This document shows, one piece after another, positions 8,210 to 17,324 of a stretch of DNA of 64,000 bases (positions within the stretch are counted from its first letter, which is position 1; the number at the start of each line of letters is the position of its first letter). Source of the DNA: Streptomyces sp. M41(2017) (lineage in GTDB: Bacteria > Actinomycetota > Actinomycetes > Streptomycetales > Streptomycetaceae); the NCBI RefSeq assembly GCF_002078175.1, contig NZ_MWFK01000001.1, positions 5,270,001 through 5,334,000 of the forward strand, given 5' to 3'. The notes under the pieces are model-generated. The model was not told where the DNA came from, did no database searches, and saw only the letters and a program-made list of their open reading frames with translations. Both the position numbers and the translations under genes were made by a program.

Positions 8210-9301
8210 ATGCGACTGCACGTCGACCAGCGTCATGAGCGGGTGCTCGCACTCGTCCGGGAGCGCGGCAGTCTCCGGGTCGCCGACCTCGCGAACGAAC
8301 TCGGCGTCTCCGCCGTGACCTTGCGGCGCGACGTGGAGACCCTGGCGGCGCAGGGCCGGGTGCAGCGGCTGCACGGGGCGGTGGTGTGGCCGGGGGACAC
8401 CGCGGCGGAGGAGCGGCCGCGTCCGGTGTCCGCCGAGGGCACGGTGATCGGAATGATCGTGCCGACCACCAACTACATCTTCGCCGACATCGTCCGCGGG
8501 GCCCGCGAGGCCGTCGGGGCCCAGGGCGGCCGGCTCGTCCTCGGCATGACCGGGTACGTCGACTCCGAGGACGCCGTGCAGGCGGAACACCTGGTGGCGG
8601 GTGGTGCGGAGGGGCTCCTCGTCGCGCCCAGCTGGTTCGGCGGCGTCCCTGTGGACGGGCAGGAGAAGTGGCTCCTGGACTGCCCGGTGCCGGCCGTCCT
8701 GGTCGAGCGGTCCGCGCCCGCCGGGAACCCCGCGGCCGGTCTGGACCGGGTCCGCACCGACCGGGCGCACGGCGCCGCCGTGGCGGTGGGGCACTTCGCG
8801 TCCCTGGGGCACCGGCGGATCACCGCGGTGCTCCAGGAGGGCCCGCACGCGGCGCAGATCTCCTCCGGTTTCCTGGCCGCCGTGACCTCCCTGGGTCTCG
8901 ATGTCGACGCGGGGGCGCCGTCGGTCCGTGAACACGGGGACTACGAGGCGAGCATCGACTACCTCGTGGAGGCGGTGGAGCGGCGAGGCGTCACCGCGGC
9001 GCTCGTGCACAGCGACGAGGACGCCATCGTGCTGGTGCCCAAGCTCCAGGCCCGCGGCATCGCCGTGCCCGGGGACCTCGCGCTGATCGCCTACGACGAC
9101 GAGGTCGCCGGTCTCGCGGACGTCCCGCTCACGGCCGTCGCGCCGCCGAAGCGGTCCGTGGGGGAGCTGGCCGCCGGGCTGCTGCTCCAGCGGCTCGCCG
9201 AACGCACGGGCGGTCAGCGCCCGACGCCCCGGCAACACCTCGAACTTCTCCCCGAGTTGAGGGTCCGCTCGTCCTGCGGCGGCACGCCGACCGAGAGCTG
9301 A
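8210..9301 (+). CDS. Hybrid regulator: DeoR-type helix-turn-helix plus LacI-type sugar-binding domain
   Basis: A 363-residue protein. Residues 8-60 form a DeoR-like winged helix (LANELGVSAVTLRRDVETLAAQGRVQRLHGA). Residues about 80-350 form a periplasmic-binding-protein-like effector domain as in LacI/GalR (IGMIVPTTNYIFADIVRGAREA, ALVHSDEDAIVLVPKLQARGIAVPGDLALIAYDD in pattern). It should bind a sugar or oligosaccharide and control the transport and lyase genes next to it. GGGGGAGCC precedes the ATG at 8210 and places the HTH at the N-terminus; the open frame begins at 8105, but that start lies in the operator. It is co-directional with the ABC genes, 115 bases apart. Confidence 0.85.
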   Translation: MRLHVDQRHERVLALVRERGSLRVADLANELGVSAVTLRRDVETLAAQGRVQRLHGAVVWPGDTAAEERPRPVSAEGTVIGMIVPTTNYIFADIVRGAREAVGAQGGRLVLGMTGYVDSEDAVQAEHLVAGGAEGLLVAPSWFGGVPVDGQEKWLLDCPVPAVLVERSAPAGNPAAGLDRVRTDRAHGAAVAVGHFASLGHRRITAVLQEGPHAAQISSGFLAAVTSLGLDVDAGAPSVREHGDYEASIDYLVEAVERRGVTAALVHSDEDAIVLVPKLQARGIAVPGDLALIAYDDEVAGLADVPLTAVAPPKRSVGELAAGLLLQRLAERTGGQRPTPRQHLELLPELRVRSSCGGTPTES

Positions 9302-9309
9302 TCGTTCGG

Positions 9310-9369
9310 CGATCGTTTTGATTGTCTTGGTCGAACGCTCTTGACTCTGATCGTGTGCGCACAAATGAT
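9310..9369 (+). promoter_or_regulatory. Promoter and CGATCG box for the ABC transporter operon
   Basis: CGATCGTTTTG at 9310-9320 repeats the box seen at 8097-8121 and 17330-17340. TTGACT (9341-9346) and AATGAT (9364-9369) are 17 bases apart and could be the -35 and a weak -10. AGGAG precedes the ATG at 9417. Confidence 0.5.
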
Positions 9370-9416
9370 GTCCTGCATCCGCCTCTTCCCGTACGAGGTC
9401 TCGTAGGAGCCGTGCA

Positions 9417-10721
9417 ATGTCGCGCACTTCACGTTCGTTCCGTATAGCCGCCACCGCCACCGTCGCCGCCCTCGGCCTGATCGCCACCGCGTGCGGCGGC
9501 GACGGCGGTTCCACCGCCGCGTCGGACGGCAAGCCGGTCACCCTGACCTACTGGACCTGGACGCTCGGGGCCAAGTCGACCGTCGAGGCGTTCAACAGGA
9601 CGCACAAGGACATCCAGGTCAAGCTGACCGAGATCCCGAGCGGCACCGAGGGATACAGCAAGATGTCCAACGCGGTGAAGGGCGGCAACGCGCCCGACGT
9701 GGCGACCATCGAGTACCAGATGGTCCCGGAGTTCGCGAGCCAGGGAAACCTGATCGATCTGACCAAGTACGCCGGTGAAACGGTCAAGTCGAAGTTCCCC
9801 GACGCGGTGCAGAGCCTGGTCACCTTCGGCGGCAGAACCTGGACCGTCCCCTACGACGTCGCGCCGCAGCTCTACTACTACCGGAGCGACCTGTTCAAGA
9901 AGTACGGCATCGACGTCCCCAAGACCTGGGCCGACTTCAAGACCGCGGCGGCCAAGGTGAAGAAGCAGGACAAGAACGTCCGGCTCGCCTCCATGCCCAA
10001 GTCCGACTCCGCGCTCCTCGCGGCCCTCGCCTGGCAGGCCGGCGGCAAGTGGTTCACCACCGAGGGCGACGCCTGGAAGCCCGCCGTGAACGACGCGCCC
10101 AGCAAGAAGGTCGCGGCGTACTGGGACGGCCTCCTCCAGGACGGCCTCGTCCAGTCGTACACCGCGTACAGCCCCGAGGAGACGAAGGCCCGTACGGCCG
10201 GGAGGACGCTCTCCTTCCTCGGTGCCTCCTGGTCGGCCGGAGGTCTGAAGACGGCCATGCCGGACCTCTCCGGCAAGTGGGCCGCCGCCCCCCTGCCGAA
10301 CTGGGGCACCCCCGCCACCGGCAACTACGGCGGCACCTCCTACGGCGTCCTCAAGGGCAGTGAACACCCCGAGCAGGCAGCCGAGTTCATCAAGTGGCTC
10401 ACCACGGACAAGGCCGGCGTCGAGGCCCGGCTCGCCGACCTGGAGTCCCCCAGCAGCGCCGTGCCGGCCGACCCCGCGATGCGCGCGGTGGCCGCGGCCA
10501 AGTTCGACACCGCCTACCTGAACGGCCAGGACCTCTACAAGCTCGCCTCCGAGCAGGTCGACGCGATCGTCCCCGGCTGGACCTGGGGACCGAACCAGCT
10601 CGACGTCTACACCGCCGTCCAGGACGCCACGGCCAAGTCCGGTTTCGCCGGCGGCATCGAGGCGGGCCAGAAGAAGGCCGAGGCGGGGATCACCGAGCGC
10701 GGCCTGAAGCTCGCCAAGTGA
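9417..10721 (+). CDS. ABC transporter sugar-binding lipoprotein
   Basis: A 434-residue family 1 extracellular solute-binding protein. The lipobox GLIATAC places the lipidated Cys at residue 26. The mature part has the expected pattern of carbohydrate-binding proteins (LTYWTWTLGAKSTVEAFN, APDVATIEYQMVPEFA, WTVPYDVAPQLYYYRSDLF). It captures a sugar or oligosaccharide and delivers it to the two permeases encoded downstream. The genomic link to a family 8 lyase suggests an unsaturated uronic-acid disaccharide or similar product. No ATPase is encoded here; streptomycete sugar transporters of this class commonly share MsiK encoded elsewhere. Confidence 0.92.
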   Translation: MSRTSRSFRIAATATVAALGLIATACGGDGGSTAASDGKPVTLTYWTWTLGAKSTVEAFNRTHKDIQVKLTEIPSGTEGYSKMSNAVKGGNAPDVATIEYQMVPEFASQGNLIDLTKYAGETVKSKFPDAVQSLVTFGGRTWTVPYDVAPQLYYYRSDLFKKYGIDVPKTWADFKTAAAKVKKQDKNVRLASMPKSDSALLAALAWQAGGKWFTTEGDAWKPAVNDAPSKKVAAYWDGLLQDGLVQSYTAYSPEETKARTAGRTLSFLGASWSAGGLKTAMPDLSGKWAAAPLPNWGTPATGNYGGTSYGVLKGSEHPEQAAEFIKWLTTDKAGVEARLADLESPSSAVPADPAMRAVAAAKFDTAYLNGQDLYKLASEQVDAIVPGWTWGPNQLDVYTAVQDATAKSGFAGGIEAGQKKAEAGITERGLKLAK

Positions 10722-10727
10722 CCCGAC

Positions 10728-10764
10728 GGGTCCGGTCGTTCGCTCCCGCGTCCCGGCCGGACCC
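10728..10764 (+). terminator. Intercistronic stem-loop between binding protein and permease genes
   Basis: GGGTCCGG (10728-10735) pairs with CCGGACCC (10757-10764), and the flanks extend the pairing imperfectly. In this position it could lower permease expression relative to the binding protein; that role is inferred. Confidence 0.45.
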
Positions 10765-10821
10765 GGTCACCGCCCGCCCTCCCGTACCCCCGAAGCGTCC
10801 AGCCCGCCAAGGAGCCCCACC

Positions 10822-11784
10822 GTGGCAGCACCTCTCGCCCCGGCCGTGAAGGCCCGGCACACCTCCCCGGCGAACCCCCCGGGCCCCTCGAAGCTCCGGC
10901 GCGGCCGGCGCCGGGCGGCGGCCCTCTTCGTCACCCCGTTCTTCGTCCTGTTCGCCGCGGTCATGGCGGCACCCATCGGCTACGCCGTGTGGATGAGCCT
11001 CTTCCAGGAACGCTCCTCGGGACTCGGCTTCGGAGGCACCGAACGCGTCTTCTCCGGGCTCGGCAACTACACCAAGGCCCTGTCCGACACCGGGTTCCGC
11101 GCCTCCTTCGCGCACATCGCGCTCTACTGCGCCCTGTACATCCCGGTGATGATCGGCAGCTCACTCGTCCTCGCGCTGCTGGTCGACTCCGCGATGGCCC
11201 GCGCCAAACGGTTCTTCCAGCTCGCCCTGTTCCTGCCGCACGCGATCCCCGGACTGATCGCCTCGATCATCTGGATCTACCTGTACACCCCGGGACTCAG
11301 CCCCGTGCTCGACGGGATCGGCGCCCTCGGCGGGTCGTGGGACTTCTACAGCAACGACCATGTGCTCTCCTCCATGGTCAACCTGTGCGCCTGGCAGTGG
11401 CTCGGCTACAACACGGTCATCTTCTACGCCGCGCTGCAGGCCGTACCGCGCGAGACGATCGAGGCGGCCGTCGTGGACGGCGCGGGCGCCATCCGCACCG
11501 CCCTGCAGATCAAGGTCCCGCTGATCGCCTCCGCGGTCGTCATGACCGTCCTGTTCACCTGCGTCGGTGCCATCCAGATCTTCACCGAGCCCAAGCTGCT
11601 CAACCAGCGCGGAGCGCCCTCCGTCGACACCGAGTGGTCACCGACCCTGTTCATCTGGAAGGCCGGTTTCGTGCAGCACGACTACGGACTCGCCGCCGCC
11701 GCGTCCCTGTTGCTGGCCCTCCTCGGCGTGATCCTCTCCTACATCGTCACCCGGCTCGGCAACCGGTGGAAGGCCGCCTCATGA
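10822..11784 (+). CDS. ABC sugar transporter permease 1 (MalF type)
   Basis: A 320-residue membrane protein with about six transmembrane segments, the first at about 35-60 (AALFVTPFFVLFAAVMAAPIGYAVW in part). The cytoplasmic EAA loop is EAAVVDGAGAIRTALQIKVP, which contacts the ATPase. The start is a GTG at 10822 after an AGGAG-like sequence. The stop overlaps the ATG of the second permease by four bases (ATGA), so the two are translationally coupled and form the transport channel together. Confidence 0.92.
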   Translation: MAAPLAPAVKARHTSPANPPGPSKLRRGRRRAAALFVTPFFVLFAAVMAAPIGYAVWMSLFQERSSGLGFGGTERVFSGLGNYTKALSDTGFRASFAHIALYCALYIPVMIGSSLVLALLVDSAMARAKRFFQLALFLPHAIPGLIASIIWIYLYTPGLSPVLDGIGALGGSWDFYSNDHVLSSMVNLCAWQWLGYNTVIFYAALQAVPRETIEAAVVDGAGAIRTALQIKVPLIASAVVMTVLFTCVGAIQIFTEPKLLNQRGAPSVDTEWSPTLFIWKAGFVQHDYGLAAAASLLLALLGVILSYIVTRLGNRWKAAS

Positions 11785-12707
11785 GCACCCTCACGCACAC
11801 CACGAGCCCGGCCCGGCCCCGGACCGACCCGGAGCCCGCGGCCGCCCCCGAACGCCGGCGCCGCACCTCACCCGGCGCGCTGCTCTCCAGGGGCGTGGTC
11901 AACGGCCTGCTGATCGTCGCGGCCTTCTACACCCTGATGCCGGTGAGTTGGCTCCTGCTGGCGGCCACGAAGAACCCCCGGGACCTCTTCGGCACCTCCG
12001 GCTTCGCCCTCGGCGACTTCAACCTGTTCACCAACCTGCATCACGTCTTCACCTTCAACGACGGCATCTATCTGCGCTGGTTCGGCAACAGCGTCCTGTA
12101 CTCGGTCATCGGCTCGGCGGCCTCCACGTTCCTGTCCGTCGCCACCGGCTACGCCTTCGACAAGTACGACTTCAAGGGCAAGGAGAAGCTGTTCGCGGCG
12201 GTCCTCGCCGGCGTCCTCGTCCCCACCACCGTGATCCAGCTCCCGATGTACCTGCTCGCCACGAAGGTCGGCGTCGTCAACACGTACTGGGCCCTGCTGC
12301 TCCCCGCGCTGGTGAACCCCTTCGGCGTCTATCTGGCCCGCGTCTTCTCCGAGGGGTACGTCCCGAACGAGGTCCTGGAGGCCGCTCGTGTCGACGGCGC
12401 GGGAGAGGTCCGCGCCTTCGCCGGGATCGCGCTGCCGATGCTCGCCCCCGCCTTCATGACGATCTTCCTGTTCTCGTTCACCGCGAGCTGGAACAACTTC
12501 TTCGGCGCCCTCGTCATGCTGAACGACGAGAAGCTCTACCCCGTCAACCTCGGCCTGTTCATGTGGAACAGCGTCACGCAGCAACAGCCCGAGTACTACT
12601 CGCTGGTGATCACCGGATCGCTCGTCGCCGTCGTCCCGCTGATCGTCGCCTTCGTCTGCCTCCAGCGCTTCTGGCGCTCGGGCCTGACCGCGGGCGCGGT
12701 GAAGTGA
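11781..12707 (+). CDS. ABC sugar transporter permease 2 (MalG type)
   Basis: A 308-residue membrane protein with six predicted segments and the EAA motif EAARVDGAGEVRAFAGIALP. A Pro/Ala/Arg-rich cytoplasmic N-terminus (about 35 residues) precedes the first membrane helix. It pairs with the permease just upstream. The hydroxyacid dehydrogenase gene starts 3 bases after its stop, so all four genes from 9417 are one operon. Confidence 0.92.
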   Translation: MSTLTHTTSPARPRTDPEPAAAPERRRRTSPGALLSRGVVNGLLIVAAFYTLMPVSWLLLAATKNPRDLFGTSGFALGDFNLFTNLHHVFTFNDGIYLRWFGNSVLYSVIGSAASTFLSVATGYAFDKYDFKGKEKLFAAVLAGVLVPTTVIQLPMYLLATKVGVVNTYWALLLPALVNPFGVYLARVFSEGYVPNEVLEAARVDGAGEVRAFAGIALPMLAPAFMTIFLFSFTASWNNFFGALVMLNDEKLYPVNLGLFMWNSVTQQQPEYYSLVITGSLVAVVPLIVAFVCLQRFWRSGLTAGAVK

Positions 12708-12709
12708 CC

Positions 12710-13765
12710 ATGCTCGCACAGGAAGGCACCCTCCCGAACGGCTCGGACCTGCCGGCCGCGGCCCGCAGCCCGCGGACCGCCCTCGCGATGGGATCCGAGA
12801 TCCACCGCTCGCTCGTCGCCGAGGGCGCCCTGGACCGTCTGGCCCGGATCGCCACCCTCGACGCGACCGCTCCCATCACCGACTTCGCAGCCGTGGACCC
12901 CGCCGAACTGGCCGCCTTGGAGGTCCTGTTCACCCACTGGGGCGCGCCGCTGCTGACCGACGACGCGCTCGCCCGCATGCCGCGGCTGCGGGCCGTCGTC
13001 CACGCTGCCGGCTCCGTCAAGCACCACGTCACCGCGTCGGTCTGGAAGCAGGGCATCACCGTGTCCTCCGCCGCCGACGCGAACGCGGTGCCGGTCGCCG
13101 AGTTCACGCTGGCCGCCATCCTGTTCGCGAACAAACGCGTCCTCGACATCGCCCACGACTACGCCGTCTCCCGCGAACAGCCCGCGCTGCTCCCGTACTT
13201 CAGCGGCTACGGCAACCACCGCCGCACCGTCGGCATCGTCGGCGCCTCCCGCGTCGGCCGGCGCGTCATCGACCTGCTGCGCCCCTTCGACCTGAACGTG
13301 CTGCTGCACGACCCCTACGTGGATCCGGCCGACGCCAGGGCCCTCGGAGTCGAGCCCGTCGAGCTGGACGACCTGGTCCGGCGCAGCCACGTGGTGAGCA
13401 TCCACGCACCCCAACTCCCCGAGACCCGGCACATGTTCGACGCCAGACGGCTCGGCCTGATGCGGGACGGCGCGACCCTCGTCAACACCGCGCGCGGCTC
13501 GCTCGTCGACACCGAGGCGCTCACCGAGTGTCTCGTCACCGGACGCCTGCACGCCGTCCTCGACGTGACGGAACCCGAGGTGCTGCCCGCCTCGTCCCCG
13601 CTCTACACGCTGCCCAACGTGCTGCTCACCCCGCACATCGCGGGTTCCCTCGGCAACGAGCTGGGCCGCATGACCGACTGGGCCGTCGACGAGGTGCAGC
13701 GCTACGCCCACGGGCTGCCGTTCGCGTACGGGGTGGGCCCCGACGAGCTGACCCGCTCGGCCTGA
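12710..13765 (+). CDS. D-isomer-specific 2-hydroxyacid dehydrogenase
   Basis: A 351-residue NAD-dependent dehydrogenase. The nucleotide fold starts at VGIVGASRVGRRVIDL (about residue 170). The catalytic Arg is in NTARGSLVDTEAL, the Glu region in DVTEPEVLP, and the catalytic His in LTPHIAGS. The N-terminal half is the substrate domain. The family interconverts 2-keto and 2-hydroxy acids; in this operon it may reduce or oxidise a uronic-acid breakdown product, which is inference. The start at 12710 follows the permease by 3 bases; ATG at 12789 is an alternative. Confidence 0.85.
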   Translation: MLAQEGTLPNGSDLPAAARSPRTALAMGSEIHRSLVAEGALDRLARIATLDATAPITDFAAVDPAELAALEVLFTHWGAPLLTDDALARMPRLRAVVHAAGSVKHHVTASVWKQGITVSSAADANAVPVAEFTLAAILFANKRVLDIAHDYAVSREQPALLPYFSGYGNHRRTVGIVGASRVGRRVIDLLRPFDLNVLLHDPYVDPADARALGVEPVELDDLVRRSHVVSIHAPQLPETRHMFDARRLGLMRDGATLVNTARGSLVDTEALTECLVTGRLHAVLDVTEPEVLPASSPLYTLPNVLLTPHIAGSLGNELGRMTDWAVDEVQRYAHGLPFAYGVGPDELTRSA

Positions 13766-13818
13766 ACGGCGACGGCCGCATCCGCGTCCCGCCCCCGACC
13801 ACCCCCGAAGGGAGCTCC

Positions 13819-14745
13819 ATGCCCGCCCCCGCTGACCGCCGTGTCCTCGTCGTCGGCATCGACGGCGTCCGCCTGGACACGCTGCGCCGGCTGCCCACGC
13901 CCCACCTGGACGCCCTCGCCGCCGAGGGTTTCCTCGCGCCCGTCGAGGTCGACGACCGCACCCCCACCATGTCCGGCCCCTGCTGGGCGACCGTCGTCAC
14001 CGGCGTCGGCGTCGACAAGCACGGGGTGTGGAGCAATGACTTCTCAGGCCACCGGCTCGACGTCTTCCCGGACTTCGCGACCCGCCTGGCGCGGCAGTAC
14101 GGCCGCCGCACGTTCGTCGCGGCCGGCTGGCAGCCGCTCCTCCAGGTGGGCGACGGCGGCCCGCTCTTCCGCGCCCCCTCCAGGAGCGTCCACGTCGCCC
14201 CGACCGAGGACACCCCCGAGGCCTGGGACCGCTGCGACGAACAGATCACCGGAGAGGCGGCGCGCGTCCTCGCCGACGCGGGCGACGACATCGACGCGTC
14301 CTTCGTCTACCTGGGCGCACCCGACGAGACGGCCCACCACCTGGGCTGCGGTGAGGCGTACGAGGAGTCGGTGCGGCGGGCGGACGCGCGGGTCGGCCGG
14401 CTGTTCGACGCGGTGCGCGGCAGGCCCACGTACGACCGGGAACACTGGACGGTCCTCGTCGTGACCGACCACGGGCATGCCGACGCCGGTGGCCACGGCG
14501 GCCGTTCGGCGCAGGAACGCACCGCGTGGGTGATCGCCGCCGGCCCGGAGATCGGCGCGGCGCCCGCGGTCGTGCGCCATGTCGACGTCGCCGCCCAGGT
14601 GTTCGCCTCGCTGGGCCGCGAAGCCGACCGGCACTGGACGCTCGACGGCCGGCCGTTCACGCCCGTCGGGACGTCGGGGCTCCGGGTGTCGGAGGGGACG
14701 TCCGGAGTCCTGGACGCGCGGCCCTCGGAGATGGCGGCCCCCTGA
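13819..14745 (+). CDS. Alkaline-phosphatase-superfamily enzyme (nucleotide pyrophosphatase/phosphodiesterase type)
   Basis: A 308-residue cytoplasmic protein without signal peptide. Metal ligands of the superfamily are visible: the N-terminal Asp in LVVGIDGVRLD, the nucleophile Thr in RTPTMSGPCW, the Asp/His pair in APDETAHHLG, and TDHGHADAGGHG near residue 220. Type I phosphodiesterases and phosphatases share this layout, and some act on sugar phosphates, phosphonates or sulfate esters. GAAGGGAG precedes the ATG. As the last gene of the operon it probably removes a phosphate or similar group from the imported sugar; the substrate is not evident. Confidence 0.82.
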   Translation: MPAPADRRVLVVGIDGVRLDTLRRLPTPHLDALAAEGFLAPVEVDDRTPTMSGPCWATVVTGVGVDKHGVWSNDFSGHRLDVFPDFATRLARQYGRRTFVAAGWQPLLQVGDGGPLFRAPSRSVHVAPTEDTPEAWDRCDEQITGEAARVLADAGDDIDASFVYLGAPDETAHHLGCGEAYEESVRRADARVGRLFDAVRGRPTYDREHWTVLVVTDHGHADAGGHGGRSAQERTAWVIAAGPEIGAAPAVVRHVDVAAQVFASLGREADRHWTLDGRPFTPVGTSGLRVSEGTSGVLDARPSEMAAP

Positions 14746-14759
14746 GGGGAGCGGTCGAG

Positions 14760-14795
14760 GGAGCCCCGGGTCCGCCGAGCGCGGCCCGGGGCTCC
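14760..14795. terminator. Hairpin between convergent phosphodiesterase and lyase genes
   Basis: Arms GGAGCCCCGGG (14760-14770) and CCCGGGGCTCC (14785-14795) with a 14-base loop. It lies between the two stop codons and can end transcription in both directions. Confidence 0.8.
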
Positions 14796-14801
14796 TGGTG
14801 C

Positions 14802-17267
14802 TCAGCCCAGCTTCACGGTGATCTTCTGGGTGACGCCCGCGGTCGCGCCGAGGTCGCCGAAGGTGAGCGTGAGCGCGGACCCGGTGGTCGCCGAGGTGAC
14901 GGTCGAGGGCTTCGATGTCACCGAGGCGACCGCCCTGCTCCAGGTGAGGGTGAGACCGCTCTGCGCGCGCATCGGGTCGCTGACGCAGACGACCGCGGTG
15001 CCGTCGCTCTTCTCGCTGATCATCACCGAACACGGCTTGCTCGCCGTGAGGGTGCCCACCGTGCCCGCGAACCAGAAGTTCACCCCGGTGAAGCCCAGCG
15101 AAGGGACGCTGACGCCCTGCTGGTCGTCGGTGTTGGCGAGCACGGTCAGCCATGTCGTGGCGGCCGCCCTGGCCTGCGTCTGCGCGACGGACGCCCCCGG
15201 CATGAGCGTGTAGGCGTAGGTGGCGGCCGAGGGAGCGGTGCCGTGATCCACGTACATCGTCAGGTACTTGCGGTTCAGGACGGTCGTGGAGCCGCCCTTG
15301 TTGATGTCGCTCCACCTGCCGTCCCGCGCCTCGCGCAGTGCCTTGACCGTGGCGCCGCCGGGAAAGACGTAGCCGCCGTGGCCGGCGATGTGGGCCCACG
15401 AGGTGCCGGACAGTGTCGCCGACCAGGGGTAAGTGGCGGGCTTGACCGCGCCGTTGACGGTGAAGGCGGAGTTGCCGGTGGGCCCCAGGTTGCGGTTGTC
15501 GACCGTCGACTCCACCGCCGTACCGTCCGTGCAGGTGATGCCGGCGCCCAGGCAGACGATCGCGTCGTCGAGGCAGAACCACGACTTCTTCGCCAGCAGC
15601 GTGCTCTGCAGTCCCTTCAGGTACTGGCCGATCGCGGCCCGCTGCCCGTCCGTCGCCCCGCCCACCCAGTTCACGTCCGGCAGGGACGCGCCCCAGTCCC
15701 CGCCGGCCCCGTCCGCGAGCGCCTTGCGGGAGGCCGTGACACCGGGCAGCCGGTACGGGTCCACGGTGGGCCAGAAGGCGTCGCTGTACTGGCCGTTGGC
15801 GTACGTGTCGCCCCACCAGTAGAGCATTCCGGAACCGGTGTGCCAGCCGCGCAGGTTCTCGCCGTTGCCCGTCTCGTAGTAGGTGATGCGGCGGTCCGCC
15901 ATGCTGATCGACGCGGCCCAGCCGGGGCGGCGGTGGGTGGCCCGGGCCATGTTGGTGAACAGGCGGTGCCCGGTCGGCTCGGCGATCGCCGACACCGAGG
16001 TGTCGTCCTGAACGCCCTTGAGCCGGGACAGACTTGTCAGTCCCAGGGAGGGGTCGCTCAGGGGCGGGCTGTAGTAGTCGCGCTGCATCCACCCCTTGAC
16101 CAGCCCGCGCCAGCGCGCGTTCTCCGTGCTGCTCGCGCCCTGCCCGAGCAGCACGATCGAGGCGAGGATCGGGTGGCCGCGCAGATGGTCGTCCTGCTGG
16201 ACGTGCCGCGGGTCCGAGGCGGACACCCCGCGGCTGACGGCCCGGCCGGAGACGCCGTCCATCACCAGGCCGTTGTAGAGGAAGGGCGCCCATGCCTTCT
16301 CCACCGCGTCGAAGACGATCTGCCGGCCCGCGTCGGTGACCGCCCACGTGGATCCGGCGAGCAGGGCGAACAGTATGCCGAGCCCGCCGAGCATCACCGA
16401 CCCGTACGACCCGGTGTAGGGGACGGTGGTGTGCTGGATGAACGAACCGTCCGTGTACAGCCCGTCCCCGGAACTCACGTACGGGAAGACGGGGGAGAGG
16501 GCGTCCCGGGCCAGTGCGATCTTCGCGGCGTTCGCGCCGACGACCCCGCGCAGGGCCAGCACCCGGCACAGGTCGACCCGGTTGGCGCCGGTGCTCGTCC
16601 CCGTGTAGGCGGCGACCGCGGAGTCCGGCACGAAGTGGTCGACCGCGGCGAGGTATCCGCTGATCCGCGCGGCGGACAACTGGTCGTACATCAGCACGCA
16701 CACGTCGAGCAGCGCCTGCGGTGCGCCGATCTGCCAGCTGTACCAGTTGCCGTAGCGGGTCTGGGCCGCGTTGTAGACCTCGTCGTGGAGGTGGTCGAGG
16801 CCGGTGACGATCGCGTCGCGCAGGGCGCTGTCGCCGGTCAGCCCGGTGCCCTGCTGGGAGTAGGCCTGCGCGAGCGTGGCGAGCCGGGTGTAGCTGGTGT
16901 TCAGGTTGCCGGAGAAGCCGTAGGACTCCTGGTCGGTGTCGGGGTCCGGGTCGGCGTAGACCAGGTCGGGCCAGAGCGAGCCGGTGGCCGGTGCCATCGT
17001 GGACCGCAGACCGCTCGCGGTGGTCCCGAGGTCGGCGAGCCGGCTCTTGAACGGTTCGGCCGTCGGGCTGAACCCCTCGCCCAGGATCAGGGTGCGCCAC
17101 GTGGCGCGCAGCGTCGCGAACTCGTCCACGGCCTCGGTGGTCGCCGCGGGACCGGGTCTCACCGAGGGAGCGGCGGGTGCTGCATCGGCGGCGCCGTGCG
17201 CCCCGAGCGCGAGAGCGGTGCCGCTGCTTGCGGCGAGAAAACCACGGCGTGACCAACGAGTCGTCAT
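14802..17267 (-). CDS. Tat-exported polysaccharide lyase family 8 (hyaluronate/chondroitin/xanthan lyase type)
   Basis: An 821-residue secreted lyase. A twin-arginine signal (SRRGFLAASSG) occupies the first 30 residues. The alpha-toroid domain (about 45-400) contains Asn229, His279, Tyr288 and Arg342. Their mutual spacing (50, 9, 54) equals that of the Asn175-His225-Tyr234-Arg288 set known from chondroitin AC lyase, and the aromatic patch is in YGNWYSWQIG. A beta-sandwich domain follows (about 430-821). The family cleaves uronic-acid polysaccharides by beta-elimination to unsaturated disaccharides. It is convergent with the transport operon but shares its operator-like box, so it likely supplies that transporter. 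Hyaluronan, chondroitin or xanthan cannot be told apart here. Confidence 0.9.
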   Translation of the reverse strand: MTTRWSRRGFLAASSGTALALGAHGAADAAPAAPSVRPGPAATTEAVDEFATLRATWRTLILGEGFSPTAEPFKSRLADLGTTASGLRSTMAPATGSLWPDLVYADPDPDTDQESYGFSGNLNTSYTRLATLAQAYSQQGTGLTGDSALRDAIVTGLDHLHDEVYNAAQTRYGNWYSWQIGAPQALLDVCVLMYDQLSAARISGYLAAVDHFVPDSAVAAYTGTSTGANRVDLCRVLALRGVVGANAAKIALARDALSPVFPYVSSGDGLYTDGSFIQHTTVPYTGSYGSVMLGGLGILFALLAGSTWAVTDAGRQIVFDAVEKAWAPFLYNGLVMDGVSGRAVSRGVSASDPRHVQQDDHLRGHPILASIVLLGQGASSTENARWRGLVKGWMQRDYYSPPLSDPSLGLTSLSRLKGVQDDTSVSAIAEPTGHRLFTNMARATHRRPGWAASISMADRRITYYETGNGENLRGWHTGSGMLYWWGDTYANGQYSDAFWPTVDPYRLPGVTASRKALADGAGGDWGASLPDVNWVGGATDGQRAAIGQYLKGLQSTLLAKKSWFCLDDAIVCLGAGITCTDGTAVESTVDNRNLGPTGNSAFTVNGAVKPATYPWSATLSGTSWAHIAGHGGYVFPGGATVKALREARDGRWSDINKGGSTTVLNRKYLTMYVDHGTAPSAATYAYTLMPGASVAQTQARAAATTWLTVLANTDDQQGVSVPSLGFTGVNFWFAGTVGTLTASKPCSVMISEKSDGTAVVCVSDPMRAQSGLTLTWSRAVASVTSKPSTVTSATTGSALTLTFGDLGATAGVTQKITVKLG

Positions 17268-17324
17268 GACGGCGGTTTCTAGCACGCCTTCGTTCAAACG
17301 CTCAACAACCCTTACCAAATTGAC

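Noticed and set aside
14044..17256. A very long open frame overlapping the lyase and phosphodiesterase genes
   Set aside because: It is a shadow frame caused by high GC content; its translation is Arg/Pro/Gly-rich with no domain, while the overlapping lyase frame has full catalytic motifs.
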